Below are positions 30,367 to 41,812 of a stretch of 50,008 bases of DNA, piece by piece (position 1 is the stretch's first letter; each line of letters opens with the position of its first letter). This DNA is from Lachnospiraceae bacterium. Lineage in GTDB: Bacteria > Bacillota > Clostridia > Lachnospirales > Lachnospiraceae. The stretch spans positions 1 through 50,008 of the forward strand of contig JAILNN010000122.1 in the NCBI GenBank assembly GCA_024691565.1, written 5' to 3'. The notes under the pieces are model-generated. The model had not been told where the DNA came from, did no database searches, and worked only from the letters and a program-made list of their open reading frames with translations. The position numbers were made by a program, and so were the translations under genes.

Positions 30367-33300
30367 TTATCAGTTACCTCATTGTTTTCTATAGTCTTAC
30401 TTAAATCTTCTAATATTTTAAAAAGTAAATTAAATGTATCATTTTCACTTTTATCCATAACAAACTCTCTTCTCTCGATAGGCTTCTTTCTAGGACAATA
30501 AATTAACATAGGTCTCTCGCCAGAAACAAACCTAAGAGTTCGCTTATATGATTTTATCATTTCAAGCAGCTTTATGGAAGATATTTTATTATTATTTCTT
30601 AAAGAAAATCTAATTTCATCGCCATTTTGACTAATTCCGTCTACAAATAACTCATGTGCCTTCGATTTTAACAATGCAACCTTTAAAAGAGTTTGTAATT
30701 GAGGTGGAATAGGTCCAAATCTGTCCCTCAATTCTTCCTGCATATCTGTATAATCCTCTTCATTAGAAATCAATGAAATTCTCTTATACATATCAAGCTT
30801 AACAAACTCGCTCTTAATATATTTAACAGGGATATAGGCATCTACTTTTATATCAATTGTTGTCTCGAAATCATAGAGATCCTCTTCTGAGTCTTTCTCA
30901 TTTAATTGATATTTTCTAATCGCTGCTGCAAGCATCTTACAATATAAATCATATCCAACATCCCCCATATGACCTGATTGCTCAGCTCCAAGAATATTTC
31001 CAGCACCACGAATTTCAAGGTCACGCATAGCAACCCTAATTCCCGAACCAAGAGCTGTAAACTCTTTGATAGCACTTAGTCTCTTTTCAGCAACCTCACT
31101 TAAAATCTTATCCTTCCTATACATCATAAAGGCATAAGCAAGTCTATTTGACCTTCCAACTCGTCCTCTAAGCTGGTAAAGCTGTGAAAGGCCCATTCTA
31201 TCAGAATTATCAATAATGATTGTATTGACATTTGGAATATCAATACCCGTTTCAACAATTGTCGTAGAAACAAGCACATCAATTTCTCCAGCAATAAAAT
31301 TCATCATGATTGTTTCTAGTTCCTTAGCTGACATCCTTCCATGTGCATAGGCAACATTAACATCCGGCATCATTTCAGAAATCCGATAGGCAACATCAGA
31401 AATATCTTCAACAATATTATGAATAAAGTAAACCTGTCCACCTCTAGAAACCTCGCGATTAATCGCTTCTCTAACGATTTCATCACTGTATTCCATAACA
31501 TAGGTCTGAATCGGCATCCTATCAATAGGCGGCTCTTCGAGAACACTCATATCCCTAATTCCAACAAGGGACATATGAAGTGTTCTAGGAATAGGTGTAG
31601 CAGAAAGTGTAAGCACATCAACATTCTTCTTTAGATTTTTAATCTTCTCTTTATGGGTAACACCGAAACGCTGCTCTTCATCAACAACGAGTAACCCTAG
31701 ATTCTTAAAGGCAACATCCTTAGAAAGAAGTCTATGCGTTCCAATAATAATATCAATTTCACCCTTTTTAAGCTTCTCAATAGTCTTTTTATTATCCGCT
31801 GAAGACCGAAGCCTAGAAACCATCGCAACCTTAATTGGATAATCTCCAATCCTCTCTTTAAAAGTATTATAGTGCTGCCTTGCTAATATAGTCGTAGGTA
31901 CCAAAACAGCAGCCTGTTTTCCATCATTAACACACTTAAACACAGCTCTAAGAGCAACCTCGGTCTTACCATATCCAACATCCCCACAAATAAGACGGTC
32001 CATAATACGGTCACTCTCCATATCTCTCTTAGCAGCCGCAATTGCATCTAACTGGTCATCTGTCTCCTCAAATGGGAACAACTCTTCAAACTCTCTCTGC
32101 CAAACAGTATCTGCTCCAAAGCGATATCCCTTTTTATTATTTCTCTCAGCATAAAGCTTAACAAGTTCCTTCGCAATATCACGAACACCCTTCTTAACTC
32201 TAGCCTTTCTTCGGTTCCAATCAATTGCATTCAAATTATCCAATTTAGGCGACTTCTCAGCATCCTTATTTGCATACTTTTGAAGCATATCTAAGTTCGA
32301 AGCAGGAACAAAAAGATTTCCACCATCAGCATATTCTAGTTTGATAAAATCCTTCGTAATCTTATCAACCTTAATCTTCTCAATTCCTTTATATACTGCG
32401 ATTCCATGATTTTCATGGATAACATAGTCACCAACAGAAAGTTCATTAAAGCTCTGCAAAGAATTAGCATTAACAGCCTTTTTCTTAGCTTTCTTTCTCT
32501 TGATTTTCGCACCAAAAATATCATTCTCACTAACGACAACAAACTTAAGAGTAGGATAAACAAAGCCTTTTTTTAGTCCACCGTAAGAGACCATAATCTG
32601 TTTATCCTTCAAAGCAACATCAAGTTCATCATGGTAAAAGGCTTCTATATCATATTCGCCAAGGTCATCAACAAGTCTCTTTCCCCTTGTATGGGACGCA
32701 GATAAGATAATCACCTTATATCCTTGTTTTTTCCAGCTTTTTAAATCCTCAATCAAATAATTAAAATGCTTATTATAAGAAATTACTGATTGAACATTAA
32801 CGTGGAAGCTCTGCTCAATACCCAACTTCTTAAAATCATCAAGTAAACTAAAGAAAATAGTCTTTCTCTTTTTAATCTTATTAAAAATCTTATTAACATC
32901 AAAAAGAAGCTTAAGCTGCTTTTTAAAGGCCTTTCCCATATCGATTCGAGTCACCATGCTGTCAGTAAATTCTTCAATAACAATATTAGAATTCTCAACG
33001 CATCTCTCATAATCATCGATAAAGAACATCGTCTTATCATCAAAATAATCAAAAAAACTTACCGTCTCATCATCAAAATAATTAATAAGAGTCTCAAGAC
33101 CTGATTTAGAACTTGTATACTTTAGATTATTTTTAATCTCAGCAAAAGTTCTAGAAATCTCATTAAAACTCTTAATTTCTTTTTTCTTCTTAAAAGAATT
33201 CTGCTTAGATTTAACATCCTTTTCTATCTTTTCAAAACCACTCTCAACTTCTTCATCACTTAAGATAATTTCAGATGCAGCAAATATTTCAATGCTTTCA

Positions 33301-33956
33301 TGCTCCTCAATAGACCTCTGACTCTCGACATCAAAGGACTTAATTGTATCAATTGTTGTATCAAAAAAGTCAATACGATAAGGACACTCAGATGATGGAG
33401 GAAATACATCAAAGATTTCACCCCTGACAGAAAACTCACCAGGACCTTCTACTTGATTTCTCCTAACATATCCAAGTTCAACCATCCTGACACTTAGGTC
33501 ATCCATATCATAATCTTCATCTTTTTTAACAATAACCTTGCTCTTTTTATATCTTTCAATAGAATGCAGAGCTTCAAGACCAGCCTGAAGGGTTGTAATT
33601 ATTGTTCCCCCTTCTTTAGAATCAAGGATTGCCTCAACACATCTAAGCCTCTGCATTGTAACTGCATTTCCATGTACATCAGCAGAATAAAAGATAACAT
33701 CCCTCTCAGGATATAAATACAAGTTTTCTTCAAACAACTTAAAGTCTGAGTACATCGCCTGAGCCTTAAGACTATCTGTTGTAATAATTACACGCCATTT
33801 AACCCCATTAGAGACTGCACTGATAAAGTGACATATTTCACTTTCAAGACAACCAGTTACTCCAATGGGGTAATTATTATTATTTATTTCGTCCTTAACA
33901 CCCTTAAAAGCACCTAACTTACTAAGGGGTTTATTCAGAGATACTAGATTATTCAA
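30363..33956 (-). CDS. mfd: Transcription-repair coupling factor Mfd
   Basis: ORF 1202 aa; RecG-like helicase motifs (GDVGYGKTEVALRA, VVDEEQRFG), TRCF domain. TTG at 33956 with RBS aggag is an alternative to GTG 33971. Confidence 0.97.
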   Translation of the reverse strand: MNNLVSLNKPLSKLGAFKGVKDEINNNNYPIGVTGCLESEICHFISAVSNGVKWRVIITTDSLKAQAMYSDFKLFEENLYLYPERDVIFYSADVHGNAVTMQRLRCVEAILDSKEGGTIITTLQAGLEALHSIERYKKSKVIVKKDEDYDMDDLSVRMVELGYVRRNQVEGPGEFSVRGEIFDVFPPSSECPYRIDFFDTTIDTIKSFDVESQRSIEEHESIEIFAASEIILSDEEVESGFEKIEKDVKSKQNSFKKKKEIKSFNEISRTFAEIKNNLKYTSSKSGLETLINYFDDETVSFFDYFDDKTMFFIDDYERCVENSNIVIEEFTDSMVTRIDMGKAFKKQLKLLFDVNKIFNKIKKRKTIFFSLLDDFKKLGIEQSFHVNVQSVISYNKHFNYLIEDLKSWKKQGYKVIILSASHTRGKRLVDDLGEYDIEAFYHDELDVALKDKQIMVSYGGLKKGFVYPTLKFVVVSENDIFGAKIKRKKAKKKAVNANSLQSFNELSVGDYVIHENHGIAVYKGIEKIKVDKITKDFIKLEYADGGNLFVPASNLDMLQKYANKDAEKSPKLDNLNAIDWNRRKARVKKGVRDIAKELVKLYAERNNKKGYRFGADTVWQREFEELFPFEETDDQLDAIAAAKRDMESDRIMDRLICGDVGYGKTEVALRAVFKCVNDGKQAAVLVPTTILARQHYNTFKERIGDYPIKVAMVSRLRSSADNKKTIEKLKKGEIDIIIGTHRLLSKDVAFKNLGLLVVDEEQRFGVTHKEKIKNLKKNVDVLTLSATPIPRTLHMSLVGIRDMSVLEEPPIDRMPIQTYVMEYSDEIVREAINREVSRGGQVYFIHNIVEDISDVAYRISEMMPDVNVAYAHGRMSAKELETIMMNFIAGEIDVLVSTTIVETGIDIPNVNTIIIDNSDRMGLSQLYQLRGRVGRSNRLAYAFMMYRKDKILSEVAEKRLSAIKEFTALGSGIRVAMRDLEIRGAGNILGAEQSGHMGDVGYDLYCKMLAAAIRKYQLNEKDSEEDLYDFETTIDIKVDAYIPVKYIKSEFVKLDMYKRISLISNEEDYTDMQEELRDRFGPIPPQLQTLLKVALLKSKAHELFVDGISQNGDEIRFSLRNNNKISSIKLLEMIKSYKRTLRFVSGERPMLIYCPRKKPIERREFVMDKSENDTFNLLFKILEDLSKTIENNEVTDK

Positions 33957-34023
33957 TTTTACTCCTAACACCTAAATGGTAATAACCAATGGTAATAACC
34001 ATTAGTAAAAATCAAAAATACAA

Positions 34024-34584
34024 TTAGTTATATTTATTCATAGCTGCATCTGCTCCATCACTGATGATAAGCTTCACAGCATCATTAACATCCCTAACAG
34101 CCATTTCCATCGTTGGAACTTCATCTTTATTAAACTTAGATAAAACAAAATCTGCTAAATTCCAACCATCAGGCTTATGTCCTACTCCAACTCTAACACG
34201 AATAAACTCGTTAGTTCCAAGCTTCTTAACGATGTCTCTCATCCCATTATGAGTTCCGGCACTACCTTTCTTACGAATCCTTAACTTACCAGGTTCCAAA
34301 TCAATATCATCATAAATAATAATAAGCTCACTAGTAACATCGATCTTATAAAAATTAACAAGTGAGGCAACTGCATCTCCGCTAAGATTCATATAAGTAA
34401 TTGGGAGCGCTATCATGGATTTCGCACCAGAAATAACACCCTTACCAACGATAGCCTTTCGTTCCTCATTTCTAAGTGCTATACCATTATCATCCGCAAT
34501 AAAAGTTGCAGACATGTATCCAACATTATGTCTAGTTTTCTCATATTCAAGTCCGGGATTACCCAAACCTACTACAATATACAT
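34024..34584 (-). CDS. pth: Peptidyl-tRNA hydrolase
   Basis: ORF 186 aa; MYIVVGLGNPGLEYEKTRHNVGY, KKGSAGTHNGMRDI. Confidence 0.97.
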   Translation of the reverse strand: MYIVVGLGNPGLEYEKTRHNVGYMSATFIADDNGIALRNEERKAIVGKGVISGAKSMIALPITYMNLSGDAVASLVNFYKIDVTSELIIIYDDIDLEPGKLRIRKKGSAGTHNGMRDIVKKLGTNEFIRVRVGVGHKPDGWNLADFVLSKFNKDEVPTMEMAVRDVNDAVKLIISDGADAAMNKYN

Positions 34585-35580
34585 TTAATTTCCACCTTCT
34601 TGAGTTTCTCTTTCAGCCTGTTTAGCTGCAATATTATTAGTAACACGATTATATAGCTCAAGAGCCGCATTATATCCCATCTTCTTCTGTCTATGGTTTA
34701 CAGCCGCCGATTCACAAATAATCGCGATATTTCTACCAGGTCTAATAGGTATTGAATGACAAACAACCTTATTACCAAGGAATTCAATGAAATGATCCTC
34801 AAGACCCATTCTATCATAATCCTGATCCTTATTATATTCTTCAAGACGGATTACAAGATTGATTTCCTGTTCATTCTTAATTCTCTCAACACCAAAAAGC
34901 GACTTAGCATCAACAATACCAATACCTCTAAGTTCGATAAAGTGTCTTGTAATTCCAGGCGCACTACCAATAAGTGAATCATCACTTACCTTTTTAATCT
35001 CAACAACATCATCAGAAACCAAACGATGTCCACGATGCATAAGTTCAAGTGCAACCTCAGATTTACCAATACCACTTTCACCCATAATCAAAACACCCTC
35101 GCCGTAGATATCGACAAGAACGCCATGAACAGAGCAACTTGGAGCCAACTCAACATTTAACCATCTAGTAAGCTGAGCAGAAAAACCAGAAGTCGCCTTT
35201 TTACTTCTAAGAATTGGCACTGAATATTTATTAGCCAATTCAAGAATCTCATCCTCAATAAACATCTCACGACAATAAACAATAGCAGGTGGCTTTGGAG
35301 TAGTATCACTTCCAGCCATAATTTTCTCCATCATCTTAAGAGAATATTCCATACCCTTTGTTTTCATATAGGTATTCTCTACATGACCAATAATCTGAAT
35401 TCTACCAGAATCAAAATAATCAAAGTAACCCGCAAGCTGTAAGGCAGGTCTGTTAATATCGGTCTGATTAATAAAAATATCATCTATATTGATATCAGGT
35501 GTACAATTTTCAAGCTCCATCTTTTGAATCATATCCTTAAGTGGTACTCTGTAAGCATTTGACATCTTTTCATCCTCCAA
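34585..35580 (-). CDS. hprK: HPr kinase/phosphorylase
   Basis: ORF 331 aa; MGESGIGKSEVALELMHRGHRLVSDD. Confidence 0.96.
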   Translation of the reverse strand: MEDEKMSNAYRVPLKDMIQKMELENCTPDINIDDIFINQTDINRPALQLAGYFDYFDSGRIQIIGHVENTYMKTKGMEYSLKMMEKIMAGSDTTPKPPAIVYCREMFIEDEILELANKYSVPILRSKKATSGFSAQLTRWLNVELAPSCSVHGVLVDIYGEGVLIMGESGIGKSEVALELMHRGHRLVSDDVVEIKKVSDDSLIGSAPGITRHFIELRGIGIVDAKSLFGVERIKNEQEINLVIRLEEYNKDQDYDRMGLEDHFIEFLGNKVVCHSIPIRPGRNIAIICESAAVNHRQKKMGYNAALELYNRVTNNIAAKQAERETQEGGN

Positions 35581-35595
35581 TCATAAATAGTTTAA

Positions 35596-37533
35596 TTAGT
35601 CATCTTGTTTTTCTATTATTATATCCTGTTTTTCATTAATTTCATCATTTATTTTATTTTCATCCTCACGAAAATAATTATACACGTTTTCTGCAGATTT
35701 GGCATCCATAGATTCAACTTGTTTTATTTCCTCAACAGAGGCATTTTTTAATCTCTCAATACCCTCAAAATATTTAAGAAGTGCCCTTCTTCTCTTCGGT
35801 CCAATAAGAGGTATGTCATCAAGAACTGACTTTACTTGCACCTTTGAACGAAGAGACCTATGATACTCAATCGCAAATCTATGTACCTCATCCTGAATTC
35901 TAGTAATCAACCAAAATCCTTCAGAATGAGTATCTATCGGAAGTTCAACATTATTATAATAAATTCCACGAGTTCTATGTTTATCATCCTTAACAAGACC
36001 GCAAACAGGTATATCAATGCCAAGCTTTTCAAAAACCTTCAAACAAACGTTAACCTGACCTTTACCACCATCCATCATAATTAAATCTGGAAATCTAGAA
36101 AAGCCAGTTTTAACCAAACCCTCGTTTTCCTCTAAATCTGCAAGTCCATGTTCAAACCTTCTAGTTAAGATTTCTTCCATACTAGCATAATCATCATTTC
36201 CCTGCACACCCATAAGCTTAAATTTTCTATAATCATTTTTCTTAGGAAGTCCATCCTGAAAAACAACCATTGAACCAACAGACTGAAAACCACTTGTATG
36301 GGAAATATCGTAAGACTCAATTCTTCTAACTCCATCCAAATTAAGCCACTTGCAAATCTCTTCCATAGCACCTGTGGTCTTTGCTTCAATCCTCTTAAAC
36401 TTATCTCTATCAGCTTCCATAACTAGAACAGCATTTTTATGTGCTAACTCAACAAGTCTCTCCTTCTGCCCTTTCTTAGGAACCTTAATATGAACACCAT
36501 TACCTCTCTTTTCAGAAAGCCATTTTTCAATTAATTCCCTATCATTAATATCATACTCCAACATAATCTCTGAAGGAATCATAGGTGTACCACTGTAAAA
36601 CTGCTTAACAAAATCCTGAATAATATCAGAACGAGAAACATTAAGAACCCTATCCATATGGAAATTATCTCTTCCAACAAGTTTACCCTGACGAATAAAG
36701 AAGGCCTGAATTACAGCCTCATCACCATCGATTGCACATGCGATAACATCCTTATCAACACCTTCGAAATCAGTGATTTTCTGATTAACAACTGCCCTCT
36801 TAATATTCTCAATCTTATCTCTAAAAATTGCAGCTTCTTCAAAATCCATCCTCTCAGAAGCCTCAACCATCTTCTCAGTTAAAATACCAATGCAATAATC
36901 TCTATCACCCTCGATAAACTTAAGCGCAAGATTAAACTCCTCACGATATTCTTCCTCACTAACATATCCCTGACAAGGAGCCTTACATTGATTTATATGA
37001 TAATTAAGACAAGGCCTAAACAGCCCTGTGTCGCGAGGTAAAACCTTATTACACGTCCTAACATGATAAATCTTTTGAGCCATAAGAAGAAGATCCTTAG
37101 CAGCATATGCGCTGGTATAAGGACCATAATACTTAACCTTACCTGTATTCTTTAGTTTTCCATTACTTCTCATCAAAAAGAGTCTTGGAAACTTTTCTCC
37201 TACGGTAGCCTTAATAAAGGGATAACTCTTATCATCTCTAAGCATAGTATTATACTTAGGGCTATACTCCTTAATTAAGTTACTTTCAAGAACAAGTGCC
37301 TCAACTTCAGAATCCGTAATAATATACTCAAAGTGATCAATATTCGAGATCATCTTTTCTATCTTAGGAGACACGTTTCGGGAAGACTGGAAGTACTGTC
37401 TAACGCGATTTTTCAGTACTTTAGCCTTCCCTACATAAATAACCGTATCATGTTCATCGTGCATAAGATAGACTCCCGGTTTAGCCGGGAGTTTCTTAAG
37501 TTCTTCTTCAATATTGAACATATTATTTTTCAC
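35596..37533 (-). CDS. uvrC: Excinuclease ABC subunit C
   Basis: ORF 645 aa; [34 protein letters not shown] (GIY-YIG), C-terminal HhH. Confidence 0.97.
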   Translation of the reverse strand: MKNNMFNIEEELKKLPAKPGVYLMHDEHDTVIYVGKAKVLKNRVRQYFQSSRNVSPKIEKMISNIDHFEYIITDSEVEALVLESNLIKEYSPKYNTMLRDDKSYPFIKATVGEKFPRLFLMRSNGKLKNTGKVKYYGPYTSAYAAKDLLLMAQKIYHVRTCNKVLPRDTGLFRPCLNYHINQCKAPCQGYVSEEEYREEFNLALKFIEGDRDYCIGILTEKMVEASERMDFEEAAIFRDKIENIKRAVVNQKITDFEGVDKDVIACAIDGDEAVIQAFFIRQGKLVGRDNFHMDRVLNVSRSDIIQDFVKQFYSGTPMIPSEIMLEYDINDRELIEKWLSEKRGNGVHIKVPKKGQKERLVELAHKNAVLVMEADRDKFKRIEAKTTGAMEEICKWLNLDGVRRIESYDISHTSGFQSVGSMVVFQDGLPKKNDYRKFKLMGVQGNDDYASMEEILTRRFEHGLADLEENEGLVKTGFSRFPDLIMMDGGKGQVNVCLKVFEKLGIDIPVCGLVKDDKHRTRGIYYNNVELPIDTHSEGFWLITRIQDEVHRFAIEYHRSLRSKVQVKSVLDDIPLIGPKRRRALLKYFEGIERLKNASVEEIKQVESMDAKSAENVYNYFREDENKINDEINEKQDIIIEKQDD

Positions 37534-40219
37534 TCATGAATCTTTTAATAATGTCTACAATACCATCTTCATCATTGGATAAAGTCACAAAATCAGCTTT
37601 TTCCTTAACTTCATCCTGGGCATTTCCCATCGCAACTCCAAGACCAGCATATCTAATCATTGAAATATCATTAAAGCTATCACCAACACAGATAACCTTC
37701 TTCTTATCTGATTCAATATAGCGAACAAGCTTGTCAACAGCAACACCCTTATCAATAAACTTAGGTAAGATTTCCACAAAACAAGGATCAGACCTAAATA
37801 TATTTAACTTATCTGAATAATTATCACGAAGAGCCTTCTCAACATTTGCCATCTTAGATGGATCACCACTTAATAAAAACTTATTAACTGGGAAGTTTAG
37901 CTCTCTAAGCAAGTTAGAAGTTTCCCTGATTGTAATATCACAAGCAGCCGCATCAGCGCGAATATAATCATCAATACCATTACCAGCTATCATTTCCTTA
38001 GATTCATCCTTATAGACATTGATTCCAACATCAAAGGACTTAGCTGCATTGAAAATCATCTTATAAAGATTAGGACTAATAACCTGATTGTAGATGCACT
38101 CTCCAGTCTTACAATTGATAACTGTAGTTCCATTAAATGCAATTACATATCCGCCATAATTTTGGAGCTTAATCTCTGCGGCAGTATGTCTAACGCCTGC
38201 AACAGATCTTCCAGAAGCAATAACTATAGTCTTACCTCTCTCCTGAGCATCAATAATTGCATTCTTTGTATATTCAGAAATTCTCTTATCAGAACCAACA
38301 AGAGTTCCATCAACATCAAGAACCAAAACATCATAGAGGTCGCCCTCAGGTTCTTCGATGCCTTTAACCTTTCTGAATATCTTCATGAATTCCTTACCAG
38401 TAATTGTTTCATGCTCATAAAGGAACTCAGCTAGCTTATCAAGAGCATCTCTATTTTCCTTAAGAAGACTAAGCGCCTCTTCATGGCACTCCTTAAGAAT
38501 CTTCATAACCTCTTCATCAATCTGAGAAGCAGTTGCTTCGCCACAATTCATAACAGCTCTACCATCAAGGTATCTGCTTTCGATTGATTCAAGACCAATA
38601 AGACCAAATCTTTCTGTCATACCATATTGAGTAACCATTGAACGAGCAAGCTTAGTAGCCTGTTCAATATCGTTAGATGCACCAGTAGTCACTGAATCAA
38701 AGACGATTTCCTCAGCGGCTCTACCACCATAAAGCGTAACAAGTCTGGCAATCATCTCGTCTTTACTCATAAGATACTTCTCTTCCTCTGGAACCTGCAT
38801 AACATATCCAAGAGAACCCATCGTTCTAGGAACAATAGTAATCTTCTGTACAGGCTCTGCATTCTTTTGAAGAGCTGTAACAAGTGCATGTCCACACTCA
38901 TGATAGGCAACGATTTTCTTTTCTTCCTTACCTAAAATTCTATCTTTCTTTTCCTTACCTGCAATAACAACCTCAACAGCCTCAAATAAATCAGCCTGAT
39001 TAACAGCCTTTCTACCAGCCTTAACTGCCATAATAGCGGCTTCATTAATCATATTTGCAAGGTCAGAACCAACTGCACCACTTGTTGCAAGTGCAATCTC
39101 ATCAAAGTCAACAGAATCATCCATAAGTACATCCTTAGCATGTACTCTAAGAATATCAACTCTACCCTTTAAGTCAGGTCTTTCAACAATAACTCGTCTA
39201 TCGAAACGACCTGGTCTAAGAAGAGCCTTATCAAGAACCTCAGGTCTATTTGTAGCACCTATAATTACAAGTCCTTTTGAGCTATCAAAACCATCCATCT
39301 CAGAAAGAAGCTGGTTTAATGTCTGCTCACGTTCATCATTCCCGCCACCATAGTGACTATCTCTACTCTTACCAATGGCATCAATCTCGTCGATAAAGAT
39401 AATACAAGGCGCCATTGACTGAGCCTGCTTAAACAAATCTCTAACTCTAGAAGCACCAACACCAACAAACATCTCAACAAAGTCAGAACCAGAAAGCGAG
39501 AAGAAAGGAACTCCTGCTTCACCAGCAACAGCCTTAGCAAGAAGTGTTTTACCTGTTCCAGGAGGTCCAACTAAAAGTGCACCCTTAGGAAGTTTAGCAC
39601 CAATTTGAGTATATTTATCAGGATTATGAAGGAAGTCAACCATCTCAGTAAGCGAATCCATCGCTTCTTCCTGACCAGCTACATCCTTAAAGGTAACTCC
39701 TGTTTCCTTCTGAACATACATCTTAGCGTTACTCTTACCAACGCCCATGATTCCACCACTATTATTTTTAAACATAAATTTGTATAGGAAGTAAAGTCCT
39801 ACCCAGAATAAAAGTAGTGGTAAAATAAACGAAACAAAGAAGGATATAACTGAATCCGTACCAGTCTGAACATCCCTTTTATAAGTCACATTTGCCTCTT
39901 CAAGTCTTTTAACGAGTTCTTCATCCTGGCCAATTAGTCCAGTGTAATACGTGATTCCTAAAGCCTTTTCACTAGAATCACTTGGTGTAATTTCAATTTT
40001 AGAATCCGTAATAAGAACGGAATCAACCTCACCATCATCAAGCATACTTATAAACTGGTCATAAGAAACTTCTTTATTCGAAGCATTCTTTAATTGATTA
40101 TTCAAAAAAGTGAATAAAATCAAGATAACAAATGCAATAATTAGCGAGGTAACAATACCACGCTTTTGTGGTTCCTTATTACCATTTCCATTATTATTCT
40201 TGTTGTCGTTATTATCCAT
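37523..40219 (-). CDS. ftsH: ATP-dependent zinc metalloprotease FtsH fused at C-terminus to a Cof-type HAD-family phosphatase
   Basis: Single ORF 898 aa; FtsH part with two TM helices, [24 protein letters not shown]. From about residue 630: [19 protein letters not shown]...IASGRS...[26 protein letters not shown] (HAD motifs I-IV). Confidence 0.92.
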   Translation of the reverse strand: MDNNDNKNNNGNGNKEPQKRGIVTSLIIAFVILILFTFLNNQLKNASNKEVSYDQFISMLDDGEVDSVLITDSKIEITPSDSSEKALGITYYTGLIGQDEELVKRLEEANVTYKRDVQTGTDSVISFFVSFILPLLLFWVGLYFLYKFMFKNNSGGIMGVGKSNAKMYVQKETGVTFKDVAGQEEAMDSLTEMVDFLHNPDKYTQIGAKLPKGALLVGPPGTGKTLLAKAVAGEAGVPFFSLSGSDFVEMFVGVGASRVRDLFKQAQSMAPCIIFIDEIDAIGKSRDSHYGGGNDEREQTLNQLLSEMDGFDSSKGLVIIGATNRPEVLDKALLRPGRFDRRVIVERPDLKGRVDILRVHAKDVLMDDSVDFDEIALATSGAVGSDLANMINEAAIMAVKAGRKAVNQADLFEAVEVVIAGKEKKDRILGKEEKKIVAYHECGHALVTALQKNAEPVQKITIVPRTMGSLGYVMQVPEEEKYLMSKDEMIARLVTLYGGRAAEEIVFDSVTTGASNDIEQATKLARSMVTQYGMTERFGLIGLESIESRYLDGRAVMNCGEATASQIDEEVMKILKECHEEALSLLKENRDALDKLAEFLYEHETITGKEFMKIFRKVKGIEEPEGDLYDVLVLDVDGTLVGSDKRISEYTKNAIIDAQERGKTIVIASGRSVAGVRHTAAEIKLQNYGGYVIAFNGTTVINCKTGECIYNQVISPNLYKMIFNAAKSFDVGINVYKDESKEMIAGNGIDDYIRADAAACDITIRETSNLLRELNFPVNKFLLSGDPSKMANVEKALRDNYSDKLNIFRSDPCFVEILPKFIDKGVAVDKLVRYIESDKKKVICVGDSFNDISMIRYAGLGVAMGNAQDEVKEKADFVTLSNDEDGIVDIIKRFMSEK

Positions 40220-40243
40220 ACAAACCTCTTTTCTAAATAAAGA

Positions 40244-41725
40244 TTATTTGTGGTACAAATTTTTATTCTCATATTTAGGTTCGCAAGTGAGATTAACTCC
40301 CAAATTATGGAATGTATTCTCATCCTGAACCGAAAGAATAACCGAAGAATGTACCTCTAGCCCAACAATATTATCGAGCTGTTCAAGAGAAGCCTTCGCA
40401 TTAGGATCTGTCTCGGCACAAATAGTCAACGCAATAAGTGTTTCATCCACATGCATAAGTGGATTATGATTTCCTAAATAATTAACCTTAAGGCTTTGAA
40501 TAGGCTTAATTACATTAGGTGAAATCAAATCAATATCTTCATCAATTCCAGCAAGTTTTTTAAGCGCTGAAAGAAGCATTGCCGAAGAAGCACCCATCAT
40601 CGAAGTGGTTCTTCCTGTAATAATTGTTCCATCAGGTAATTCAATAGAAGCTGCTGGTTTGCCAGTAACTTCTTCCTTTAATTTACTAGCTGCAACAACT
40701 GGTCTATCCTTAACAGTGATATTTGCCTTATTAAGAAGCATTTCAAGTTTACCAACAATCTTGCTATCACTATTACCATTAACAAGTTCTCCCATTTCCT
40801 TGTAATATCTTCTGATAATTTCCTGGCATGCAGCCTTAGAAACGATATCATCATCAATAATACAATTACCAGCCATATTAACACCCATATCTGTAGGTGA
40901 CTTATATGGTGATTCGCCATAAATCTTTTCAAACATAGCATTTAAAACAGGGAATACTTCAATATCTCTGTTATAATTAACAGTCTTCTCTCCATAAGCC
41001 TCCAAATGGAAAGGATCAATCATATTCACATCATCCAAATCAGCTGTAGCTGCCTCATATGCTAAGTTAACAGGATGCATTAAAGGAATATTCCAAATAG
41101 GGAAGGTCTCAAATTTTGCATATCCAGCCTTAACGCCATGCATATTTTCATGATAAAGCTGCGAAAGACAAACTGCCATCTTTCCACTACCAGGACCAGG
41201 TGCAGTAACTACGACGAGGGAATGCTCAGTTTCGATATACTCATTCTTACCAAATCCATCTTCACTGATAATCAAAGGAATATTACTTGGATAACTAGGA
41301 ATAGTATAATGTCTATATACCTTAATTCCGAGTTTTTCAAGTTTCTTCTGATAGTTAATAACAGACTCCTGTCCCTCAAAACGAGTAAGAACAACCGCTC
41401 CAACATAGAGTCCATAACCTCTAAAAGCATCGATAAGTCTTAAAACATCTAAATCATATGTAATACCTAAGTCTCCACGAACCTTGTTTTTCTCAATATC
41501 ATTAGAATTGATAACAAGTACAATTTCAACATCCTCTTTAATCTGAACAAGCATGTTAATCTTACTATCAGGCTTAAACCCAGGTAATACTCTAGATGCA
41601 TGATAATCATCAAAAAGCTTTCCTCCAAACTCAAGATAAAGCTTTCCTCCAAAATTACTAATTCTTTCCTTAATTTTCTCTGACTGAGTCTTCAAATACT
41701 TTTCATTATCGAATCCTATTTTCAT
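40244..41725 (-). CDS. DUF1846 family protein
   Basis: ORF 493 aa; MKIGFDNEKYLKTQSEKIKERISNFGGKLYLEFGGKLFDDYHASRVLPGF typical of DUF1846. Confidence 0.9.
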   Translation of the reverse strand: MKIGFDNEKYLKTQSEKIKERISNFGGKLYLEFGGKLFDDYHASRVLPGFKPDSKINMLVQIKEDVEIVLVINSNDIEKNKVRGDLGITYDLDVLRLIDAFRGYGLYVGAVVLTRFEGQESVINYQKKLEKLGIKVYRHYTIPSYPSNIPLIISEDGFGKNEYIETEHSLVVVTAPGPGSGKMAVCLSQLYHENMHGVKAGYAKFETFPIWNIPLMHPVNLAYEAATADLDDVNMIDPFHLEAYGEKTVNYNRDIEVFPVLNAMFEKIYGESPYKSPTDMGVNMAGNCIIDDDIVSKAACQEIIRRYYKEMGELVNGNSDSKIVGKLEMLLNKANITVKDRPVVAASKLKEEVTGKPAASIELPDGTIITGRTTSMMGASSAMLLSALKKLAGIDEDIDLISPNVIKPIQSLKVNYLGNHNPLMHVDETLIALTICAETDPNAKASLEQLDNIVGLEVHSSVILSVQDENTFHNLGVNLTCEPKYENKNLYHK

Positions 41726-41812
41726 AATGCATACCTCATCATATAATTTTGTAAATAATGTAAACCATTTTATTTTAAAATTGTGTTCATTCTGTATTCA
41801 AAATCGTAATTT

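Noticed and set aside
37470-37500. GC-rich perfect hairpin ACTCCCGG..CCGGGAGT
   Set aside because: Lies in the uvrC codons for the conserved [10 protein letters not shown] motif; no T-run, so likely coincidental.
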